A stretch of DNA of 11,041 bases, from the NCBI GenBank assembly GCA_043816955.1, contig JBDRHL010000093.1:1-11041 (forward strand), written 5' to 3'. A model generated the notes under the pieces. That model searched no databases, was not told where the DNA came from, and was given only the letters and a program-made list of their open reading frames with translations. Every line of letters begins with the position of its first letter. Position 1 is the first letter of the stretch. Positions 1 through 5,973 of this stretch are shown one piece after another. The DNA comes from JBDRHL01 sp043816955. Its GTDB lineage: Bacteria > Planctomycetota > Phycisphaerae > Sedimentisphaerales > CAYZTY01. The position numbers were made by a program, and so were the translations under genes.

Positions 1-1
1 T

Positions 2-116
2 GGGAATTTTGCCGATAGTAATCATACAGCCTCCATGCTTATAACTGATTCTTATCAAGATACTTATCGGCATAAGAGGCTGTTTTTGTTTAAAAATGAC
101 TATCACCAAAATTCCC
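2..116. repeat. Long imperfect inverted repeat (MITE-like or structured element)
   Basis: The outer arms GGGAATTTTG (2-11) and CAAAATTCCC (107-116) are perfect complements. After a two-base mismatch, GATAGT (14-19) pairs with ACTATC (99-104). Further in, ACAGCCTC (26-33) pairs with GAGGCTGT (76-83) and ATGC (35-38) with GCAT (70-73). The whole stretch can fold into one long interrupted hairpin with a loop near 45-63. It could be a non-autonomous mobile element, a structured transcript or the end of a larger element. The left flank is only one base long, so a target duplication cannot be tested. I see no integron attC core sequences. Confidence 0.6.
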
Positions 117-135
117 TTAATCGGTCAGTTTGAGT

Positions 136-273
136 ATGTTAGTTGGTCTGATAGGCTTATATGAAAGCTCAACCGGCATTGCTATTGCTACTGCCGCAAT
201 GTCTGCGATTATGATGCAGGCCTGCAAGGCCGCTTATGTTGCCGGTAAACGCTCGGCTCAGTCACCGACATAA
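136..273 (+). CDS. Possible small hydrophobic protein, 45 aa
   Basis: An ATG-initiated frame of 45 codons runs to TAA, with an in-frame stop at 118-120 just upstream. The product would be rich in Ala, Met and Ile, with one apolar stretch (roughly residues 12-38, including AIATAAMSAIMMQA) and a basic, polar tail ending KRSAQSPT. That stretch could be a single membrane segment, although a Lys near its end weakens the case. There is no clear Shine-Dalgarno sequence. The frame lies between the inverted repeat and the MGMT-like gene. I do not recognise a family. It may be a gene remnant or a chance ORF. Confidence 0.25.
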   Translation: MLVGLIGLYESSTGIAIATAAMSAIMMQACKAAYVAGKRSAQSPT

Positions 274-289
274 AGATTGGAATGATTAA

Positions 290-775
290 ATGAAAAAGAA
301 AACGTCATGGCAGGAAAAATTAGCGGACAGTAGGGATTTGCCTAAGTTAGCCAAATTTGATAAGAAAAAGGGCAAAAACTGGCCGGCTGGTACTTATGTA
401 ATCCCGGCACCGATGGAGGTTGATGCAATTATGGCTAAAGTACCCAAAGGCAAGCTCATAACGATAAATGAGATCAGGCAGATTCTGGCTAAAAAACATA
501 AAGCCGATTTCGGCTGTCCAATAACGACAGGCATATTTTCCTGGATCGCTGCAAACGCTGCTGACGAAGCCGAGAAAGAAGGCAAAAAACGCATCACCCC
601 CTATTGGCGAACACTAAAAACCGGCGGGATACTGAACGAAAAATATCCCGGCGGCCTTGCGAATCTGAAAAAAAGATTAAAAACCGAAGGCCACACAGTA
701 ATTCCAAAGGGCAGAAGCAAACATTTTATGGTCAAAGATTTTGAAAAATCCTTGATAAGTATAAAAAAGTATTAA
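290..775 (+). CDS. MGMT/ATL-like DNA-binding family protein lacking the acceptor Cys
   Basis: This 161-residue protein resembles the DNA-binding domain of O6-alkylguanine-DNA alkyltransferases. Residues 51-67 (VPKGKLITINEIRQILA) match the family's 'VPxGxVtTYgdIA' helix-turn-helix entry. Residues 75-90 correspond to the recognition-helix region. Residues 104-107 read PYWR where true alkyltransferases have PCHR, and residues 119-134 match the conserved C-terminal helix. The methyl-accepting Cys is therefore Tyr and the His is Trp, so suicidal methyl transfer is not expected. By analogy with ATL proteins it may bind damaged or modified DNA and flag it for repair; that is inference. The N-terminal 40 residues are basic and not part of the classical fold. 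It starts the same-strand run that continues into two methyltransferases. The Shine-Dalgarno is weak. Confidence 0.75.
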   Translation: MKKKTSWQEKLADSRDLPKLAKFDKKKGKNWPAGTYVIPAPMEVDAIMAKVPKGKLITINEIRQILAKKHKADFGCPITTGIFSWIAANAADEAEKEGKKRITPYWRTLKTGGILNEKYPGGLANLKKRLKTEGHTVIPKGRSKHFMVKDFEKSLISIKKY

Positions 776-818
776 AGCGTAAACAATAATTTCACAGGTT
801 ATTTCTTAAGACGAAACT

Positions 819-1475
819 ATGATTAGAAACATCATTAGCTACTACAGCCGAAGAGCTTCTGAATACGAAAAAATATACCAGAGGCCTGAGCGGCAAGAAG
901 ACCTGGCAAAGCTTAAAGAGTTTATTAGCAAAATATTTGGAGGCAGAAATATTCTCGAAATTGCGTGTGGCACCGGGTACTGGACACAATTTATCGCGGA
1001 GAGTGCTCGGTCCATCTGTGCTATAGATCATAGTTCCGAAGTACTTAAACTTGCTAAACAAAAAGACTATAAGAAATGTAAGATTTCCTTCATAGAATCT
1101 GACGCCTATTCACTAAAGAATGTTAAAGGAAGCTTTGATGGTGGATTCTGTGGCTTTTGGTGGTCGCACCTTCCAAAATCGCGGAGAAACAATTTTATAA
1201 AAAGTTTTCATTCAAAACTTGCTAAGGACGCACTTGTGGTAATGATTGACAACAGATACGTCAAGGGCAATAGTACACCGTTTTCACGAACTGATAGCAA
1301 CGGCAACACATATCAAATCCGAAAGCTTGAAGATGAGACTGAATATGAGGTACTGAAGAATTTTCCAGATGAACGAGAGCTGAAAGTCCTGTTAAGTCCT
1401 TATGCGAAAAAAATTCACTACACCGATTTTGCGTACTATTGGCTTATTAAATACTATGTCAGCAATAATCTTTAG
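819..1475 (+). CDS. Class I SAM-dependent methyltransferase (first of a pair)
   Basis: This 218-residue Rossmann-fold methyltransferase has motif I at residues 46-56 (LEIACGTGYWT). The acidic residue that binds the ribose of S-adenosylmethionine is Asp70 in AIDHS. An acidic ESDAY loop lies at 93-97, and a motif IV-like strand (FDGGFCGFWW) at 106-115, followed by SHLPK. The length is normal for a small-molecule methyltransferase of the Methyltransf_11/25 type. The substrate cannot be read from the sequence; the aromatic-rich C-terminus (YYWLIKYYV) may line an acceptor pocket. The gene begins 43 bases after the MGMT-like gene and ends 8 bases before a second, divergent methyltransferase, which suggests co-transcription. 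It is AT-rich with many AAA and ATA-type codons, unlike the genes after 6 kb. Confidence 0.8.
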   Translation: MIRNIISYYSRRASEYEKIYQRPERQEDLAKLKEFISKIFGGRNILEIACGTGYWTQFIAESARSICAIDHSSEVLKLAKQKDYKKCKISFIESDAYSLKNVKGSFDGGFCGFWWSHLPKSRRNNFIKSFHSKLAKDALVVMIDNRYVKGNSTPFSRTDSNGNTYQIRKLEDETEYEVLKNFPDERELKVLLSPYAKKIHYTDFAYYWLIKYYVSNNL

Positions 1476-1483
1476 GGTTAAGT

Positions 1484-2245
1484 ATGCAAGAGTTAAAGAT
1501 GCCAGAAGAATTTGACTGGCAGATGTGGATCAATCGCTGGGATCGTATGCAGGAAAGGTATATAGCCAGACGGTCAGAACGCTTTGAAATTATGATTCAT
1601 CTGGTACATGAGACACAAAAAAGTATTCGATATATACTTGACTTAGGCTGTGGGACAGGAAGCTTAATGCTGGAGATGTTCAAAACTTTCCCTCAAGCAG
1701 AGGTATTCGGTGTTGATTTTGACCCAACTCTCCTGCCATTAGCTCGGAAAAGATTACGCAGGTTTAGGAACCGAACTCATATTATCTTTGATGACCTTAG
1801 AAAATCAACTTGGTTAAAGACAATACCAAAACCTATTGACGCTGTTGTTTCAGCAACAGCTCTGCACTGGATGAAGCCAGATGAACTTACAAAGCTATAT
1901 GGACAAATTGCTAAAATTCTAGGACCGGGAGGAATATTTCTAAATGCCGACCATGTGGGAAGCGATAATGACAAAATTCAAAAAGGCTGGCAAAAGCACC
2001 AGAAACAAACGAGTTGTCAATGTGACGGTGAAACTTGGGAAAACTTCTGGGCAGATTACATGGCAGCCTTGGGTCTTAAAACCAATCAAATTTGCCAACG
2101 TGTACTGGGCGGATGGGAAGGCGGCATAGAAGATGGAATGCCAATGGCCTGGCATTTTGATAAATTGAAAAATGCTGGTTTTGAGTTCGTGGACTGTTTT
2201 TGGCGATGGGATTGTGATGCGATATACGGCGGAATCAGGAAGTGA
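1484..2245 (+). CDS. Class I SAM-dependent methyltransferase (second of a pair), trans-aconitate methyltransferase-like
   Basis: This 253-residue methyltransferase has motif I ILDLGCGTGS at residues 51-60. GVDFDP (76-81) carries the acidic SAM-ribose ligand Asp78. FDDL (102-105) is the adenine-side loop. SATALHWM (123-130) is a motif IV typical of the trans-aconitate and BioC-like group, and LGPGGIFLNAD (146-156) is the following strand. The substrate is unknown. The start at 1484 is favoured over the internal Met6 (1499) because AGGG (1474-1477) sits six bases upstream as a ribosome binding site, overlapping the stop of the preceding gene. It shares only the fold motifs with its neighbour, so the pair is not a recent tandem duplication. 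The C-terminal CFWRWDCDAIYGGIRK resembles the usual end of this group. Confidence 0.82.
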   Translation: MQELKMPEEFDWQMWINRWDRMQERYIARRSERFEIMIHLVHETQKSIRYILDLGCGTGSLMLEMFKTFPQAEVFGVDFDPTLLPLARKRLRRFRNRTHIIFDDLRKSTWLKTIPKPIDAVVSATALHWMKPDELTKLYGQIAKILGPGGIFLNADHVGSDNDKIQKGWQKHQKQTSCQCDGETWENFWADYMAALGLKTNQICQRVLGGWEGGIEDGMPMAWHFDKLKNAGFEFVDCFWRWDCDAIYGGIRK

Positions 2246-2267
2246 ATATAGAGAGCGGAGAATTTTT

Positions 2268-2645
2268 ATGATTAAGCCGAAGAAAATGAATTCTGTTATC
2301 TTAGCGGTGCGGGATATTGAGGAAAGTCTGGCCTGGTATAAGAAACATTTTGGCTTTGAGAAACTCTATGATGTGCCGGGTGGTATTTTAATCGGGACAG
2401 ACGGAGTTGAAATTGTACTTTCACAAGTTAATGATCCGGAAGATGCAAGAAAAGCTGACGAAGCTAAAGATATTTGTATAAGGCTTTTCGCTTTCGAAGT
2501 TACGCCCGAAGAGCTTGAAAGAGCTGAAAAGGAGTTCCAGGAAGATGCTGATTTGGTTCGGATTGATCACCCAAAATATAAAAGCTGTATCATAGATGAC
2601 CCTGACGGCCACTCAATTGAGATGTATGTGGACAAAGCTGTTTAA
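2268..2645 (+). CDS. VOC (glyoxalase/bleomycin-resistance fold) family protein
   Basis: This 125-residue single-domain protein of the vicinal oxygen chelate superfamily opens with a beta strand and helix (SVILAVRDIEESLAWYKKHFGF, split around residues 9-30) in typical VOC style. It closes with DDPDGHSIEMY (110-120), where Glu118 is at the usual last metal-ligand position. The usual first metal-ligand His is Ser9 here, so classical glyoxalase I chemistry is doubtful; binding or sequestration of a small molecule is equally possible. The start at 2268 is chosen over an upstream in-frame ATG at 2172 because GGAG (2257-2260) is well spaced before it, and because the upstream extension would overlap the methyltransferase. 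It lies 22 bases after that gene and is probably co-transcribed with it. Confidence 0.82.
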   Translation: MIKPKKMNSVILAVRDIEESLAWYKKHFGFEKLYDVPGGILIGTDGVEIVLSQVNDPEDARKADEAKDICIRLFAFEVTPEELERAEKEFQEDADLVRIDHPKYKSCIIDDPDGHSIEMYVDKAV

Positions 2646-2658
2646 TAAGCTGATCAAA

Positions 2659-2715
2659 ATGGAAACAGTATTAATAATAGAAGATGATTTATCGATGTTG
2701 CGGGGTAATCTATGA
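2659..2715 (+). pseudogene. Relic of a response-regulator 5' end (18 codons), now leader to the protease gene
   Basis: The frame METVLIIEDDLSMLRGNL followed by TGA almost repeats the start of the intact regulator at 5284 (METVLIIEDDSSMLRGLKDNF). The first 47 bases differ at six positions, four of them silent. A nine-base in-frame gap then removes LKD, and similarity resumes with Asn-Leu versus Asn-Phe before ending. The acidic pair that would bind Mg2+ in a receiver domain is present, but everything after it is missing, including the phosphorylated Asp, so it cannot work as a regulator. Its stop overlaps the ATG of the protease gene (ATGA, 2712-2715). Translating the relic could therefore couple ribosomes onto that gene. 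This is probably a truncated paralogue; a functional leader peptide is the alternative. Confidence 0.75.
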
Positions 2716-5306
2716 AAACCAAACAAAAGTTAGATTTGAAATTAGCAATGCTTTCGTTGGTTTTGTTACTGTGTTTTTCGAATATAGTTAGAGCACAAGA
2801 ACCTGAAATTCCTTCTTTTTATACGGATAATATTAATTCCGTTCCTGACCTGACGCAGACTGACAAAAGAGCCAACTTTCCAGGCGGAGGAACAGAATAC
2901 TGCTGTCTCGTTGCGATTGCCAATTCCCTTATGTGGTTGGATTCCAACGGTTTTCCAGACCTTGTTGAAAATTCAGGGAGTCAATTTGATGATGAGGTGA
3001 GGTTAGTAAAACTGCTCGCTTCAAAGAAATATATGAACACTAGTCTTGATGATGGCACCGGAACAACTAATATCATGCGAGGCCTGAATAAATACATTCA
3101 GGATCACTGTTACGAAATTGATCAGCTTGAATACCAGGGGTGGCGAAAACATCCGGAAGAAATGAAAACAAGACATCCTGTTCCCCAACTTGATTGCATT
3201 AAGCAGGGAATCTTAGGCAAAGGTTCTGTATGGTTGAATATCGGTTGGTACAAGTATGATTCATCCAGAGATGAATATGAGCGAATTGCCGGACATTGGG
3301 TCACATTAGTCGGGTATGGTAAAGATGATAGTGGCAGAATCGACTCAAATATACTTATCTTGCATGATCCATCGCCCAGAGCAGGACACGATTTCAGCAA
3401 TGAATATGCCATTGTAAAAAGAATTGAGGGAGGCCGTCTCACAGGGGAATGGATAGGTTTGCCTCGAAATGCTGTTGGATATTATAACCTCGGCGGCGGG
3501 ATGCACATAAAAAGAGGGGCTGATACTGCGATAATTGATGGCGCCATAACATTGAAACTTAAACCCAGAATGGTTAGCAATGAAGACAACAAAAAATCCA
3601 TCAGAGCATCAGAAGATAAATCCAGCACTGGGCAAGTTAGTGAGAAGCTGGAAAATGCCCGTGCCATGTTGAAGGGTAATAATAAGAATACAAATGAAGC
3701 CCATGTGATTCTGCTTGATTTAGCAGAAAATTATCCTGCATCGCTGGCACCGGTTCAGTGCTGCTATGTGTATGTTTATCTGGGTTACATTGAGGATTTG
3801 GCTGAAAACAGGGAAGAAGCAGTTGGCTGGTTCAAAAAAGCCTGTGAACTCGAAGAGGCAAAGAAAAACGGAATTTACAGCATAGCCGAGCAAGGAGTAA
3901 GCAAACCAGTAATTTGGATAAGACATCTCGATGGTGAAACAAGGAAATCAGGAAATTCACCAGATGGACGAGCTGATGAGAACAAAGGGATTGTGCAGAG
4001 AATTGGCAAAGGTGTTGTCTTGAAAGACGAACCCAAAGATGTCGGCGAGCCTAAAATGAATCTGTCAAAGACCGACCGTTTGGAGAACTTTGATATTCTG
4101 GCGGAAGCGATTGATAAGAATTATTCGTTTTTTGTTCACAAAAATATCACTTGGCCGGATGTAACAACAAAGTATCGCCAAAAGGTCGAAATGGCGGAGA
4201 CGGATGAAGAGTTTTATTTATTGATTTATAAGTTTGTGAGAGAGTTGAAGGATTTTCACTCATGGTTATGCAATTATAAAAAAGTGCCGGACCTTGGCGA
4301 TTTTTCACCGCAAATGAATACCCGCTTGATAGAAGGAAAGTTGGTAGTTACAGAAGTTTTGGAAGGCTCCGAAGCGTATGCAAATGGTCTGCGGACTGGG
4401 GCGGTAATTACCGGTGTCGATGGAACGAGTGTAAAAGAAAAGATCGAGAGAAATCGGCCGTTGATGCATATGTATTCATCAGAACGATGTTTCCTGGAAC
4501 AGGTTTATCGGCAGATTCTCAGCGGCAAAAAAGGTAGTACTGTAAGCATAAAGTTTATTGCTCCTGGTGAGAACCTACCAAAAATAGCGAGGCTCAAAAA
4601 AGTTACTTCAGAAAAAGAGAAAATTATTGAGCCAAATTTCCATGTAAACAAAAACAAATATATCTGGGAAGGGGTGCATCCCAGCGGCTATGGATATATC
4701 CGAATATTAACATTTTCGGGAAGAGAGGAAATAGCAGATGAATTTGACTCTGCGCTTGAGCGATTGAAAAATACACATGGTCTTATTATTGATGTCAGGG
4801 AGAATCCCGGTGGTTTCGGTACTGCTCAGCCAAGAATCGTAGGGAGATTTATAACATCAAAAACCAAAGTTGATATAAGTTATACAAAGAATGGTCCTGG
4901 CCATGAAGACTTTACCAAGCATGAGACATATTTTGAACCAATGGGAAACTGGCAGTATACAAAGCCAATAGCTTTACTGACAAATGCGATAACCGGTAGC
5001 GCGTCCGATTTGTTTGTCTGTCGAATGATAAGCACCGGCAGACCGATTACGATCGGAACAAACACACACGGTAATTCTACAGGAACATGCGTTTATGTGC
5101 TCCTCCCATGCAATCTTGTTGTTCGTGTATCGGCTGGTTATATTTGCGATGCAACCGGAAGAATAATAGAAGGAAATGGGAATATAGCTGAGATACAAGT
5201 TGAGCCTACGATTTCTGATATTCTAAACAGAACGGATTCAGTCGTTGAACAGGCGGTTAAGAAATTACAATTACAGAGAAGCAATGGAAACAGTGTTGAT
5301 AATTGA
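2712..5306 (+). CDS. Secreted dual-protease protein: C39-like peptidase domain plus S41 (tricorn-type) peptidase
   Basis: This 864-residue protein begins with a signal peptide (basic KTKQK, apolar core about 11-23, likely cut after VRAQ near residue 29). Residues about 35-265 form a papain-fold, C39-like domain: Cys64/Cys65 in YCCLVAIANSLMWL, His195 in AGHWVTLVGYG and Asp219 in LHDPSP are the plausible catalytic set. Residues about 305-385 look like a short TPR-type helical repeat. The S41 part follows: a helical N-domain from about 455 with LKDFHSW (His516), a PDZ-like segment at about 538-615, and the catalytic core at 655-835. That core has LIIDVRENPGG (691-701), nucleophile Ser763 in TGSASD and Glu820 in IIEGNG. 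Position 788 is Asn where Ctp-type S41 enzymes carry Lys, so the His-Ser-Glu tricorn-like mechanism fits better. The likely location is periplasmic or extracellular; the substrate is unknown. Confidence 0.82.
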   Translation: MKTKQKLDLKLAMLSLVLLLCFSNIVRAQEPEIPSFYTDNINSVPDLTQTDKRANFPGGGTEYCCLVAIANSLMWLDSNGFPDLVENSGSQFDDEVRLVKLLASKKYMNTSLDDGTGTTNIMRGLNKYIQDHCYEIDQLEYQGWRKHPEEMKTRHPVPQLDCIKQGILGKGSVWLNIGWYKYDSSRDEYERIAGHWVTLVGYGKDDSGRIDSNILILHDPSPRAGHDFSNEYAIVKRIEGGRLTGEWIGLPRNAVGYYNLGGGMHIKRGADTAIIDGAITLKLKPRMVSNEDNKKSIRASEDKSSTGQVSEKLENARAMLKGNNKNTNEAHVILLDLAENYPASLAPVQCCYVYVYLGYIEDLAENREEAVGWFKKACELEEAKKNGIYSIAEQGVSKPVIWIRHLDGETRKSGNSPDGRADENKGIVQRIGKGVVLKDEPKDVGEPKMNLSKTDRLENFDILAEAIDKNYSFFVHKNITWPDVTTKYRQKVEMAETDEEFYLLIYKFVRELKDFHSWLCNYKKVPDLGDFSPQMNTRLIEGKLVVTEVLEGSEAYANGLRTGAVITGVDGTSVKEKIERNRPLMHMYSSERCFLEQVYRQILSGKKGSTVSIKFIAPGENLPKIARLKKVTSEKEKIIEPNFHVNKNKYIWEGVHPSGYGYIRILTFSGREEIADEFDSALERLKNTHGLIIDVRENPGGFGTAQPRIVGRFITSKTKVDISYTKNGPGHEDFTKHETYFEPMGNWQYTKPIALLTNAITGSASDLFVCRMISTGRPITIGTNTHGNSTGTCVYVLLPCNLVVRVSAGYICDATGRIIEGNGNIAEIQVEPTISDILNRTDSVVEQAVKKLQLQRSNGNSVDN

Positions 5307-5973
5307 AGATGATTCGTCGATGCTGCGGGGCTTGAAGGATAATTTTGCCTATGTCGGCTATAATGTAATAACCGCTGCTGATGGAGAAACCGGCCTAAAT
5401 GCCGCTCTTGATGCCAGGCCGGACTTGATTATTCTCGATATTATGCTGCCGAAGATTAACGGCTATGAAATTTGCCGTCTTATTCGAAAAGAAAAACTCG
5501 ATATACCGATTATCATGCTTACCGCTAAGGGGCAGGAGTCGGACATTATCCTTGGCCTTAATCTTGGTGCCGATGACTATGTTACCAAGCCTTTCAGCAT
5601 TAAGGAGCTTTTGGCAAGAGCGAAAGCATTTCTGCGGCGAAGAAAACAACAAGAGCAGAGTTGTTACAAGTTCGGCGATTTTGAACTTGATATTTCCGCT
5701 TGCAGGCTTTCCAAAAATGGGCAGGAAATTAAACTCTCTCCTAAGGAATATAAACTGCTTGAGTTTTTCTTAAAGAAACAAGGCAAGGCCCTGACCCGGG
5801 ACGAAATACTAAATGCGGTTTGGGGCTATAACAGCTTTTCCGGACATCGCAGCGTTGACCGCTTTGTAACTACATTGAGAAACAAAATTGAGACTGACCC
5901 GCACAATCCCACCTTTATTCACACCCTCCGCGAGATCGGCTACAGGTTCGAGCTTCCGGAGCAAGGCGTTTAG
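5284..5973 (+). CDS. OmpR/PhoB-family response regulator (orphan)
   Basis: This 229-residue two-component response regulator has a receiver domain (1-about 120) with the acidic pair Glu8/Asp9-Asp10, phospho-acceptor Asp52 (ILDIMLP), Thr80 (MLTAKG) and Lys102 (VTKPF). A linker leads to a winged-helix DNA-binding domain (about 128-224) with the usual SPKEYKLLEFF, RSVDRFVTTLRNKIE and HTLREIGYRF signatures. The start METVLIIEDD at 5284 is preferred over an in-frame ATG at 5245: receiver domains begin this way, and the relic at 2659 shows the same start. It overlaps the protease gene by 23 bases and lacks a well-placed ribosome binding site, so translation is probably coupled. No histidine kinase gene is adjacent; the next gene is convergent. 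Its partner must lie elsewhere. Confidence 0.92.
   Translation: METVLIIEDDSSMLRGLKDNFAYVGYNVITAADGETGLNAALDARPDLIILDIMLPKINGYEICRLIRKEKLDIPIIMLTAKGQESDIILGLNLGADDYVTKPFSIKELLARAKAFLRRRKQQEQSCYKFGDFELDISACRLSKNGQEIKLSPKEYKLLEFFLKKQGKALTRDEILNAVWGYNSFSGHRSVDRFVTTLRNKIETDPHNPTFIHTLREIGYRFELPEQGV

Noticed and set aside
2..116. Integron attC site with the following genes as cassettes
   Set aside because: No RYYYAAC/GTTRRRY core pair is visible, the following genes lack attC sites between them, and the recombinase present is Xer-like, not an integron integrase.
819..2245. Restriction-modification system from the paired methyltransferases
   Set aside because: Both have small-molecule type motif IV regions, with no DPPY/NPPY or PC motif of DNA methylases and no endonuclease neighbour.
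2172..2267. Upstream extension of the VOC gene
   Set aside because: It overlaps the second methyltransferase out of frame, has no family resemblance, and the ATG at 2268 has a well-spaced GGAG.
5245..5283. Upstream start for the response regulator
   Set aside because: The extra 13 residues lie inside the protease gene and are not receiver-like; the relic at 2659 confirms that the protein begins METVLIIEDD.
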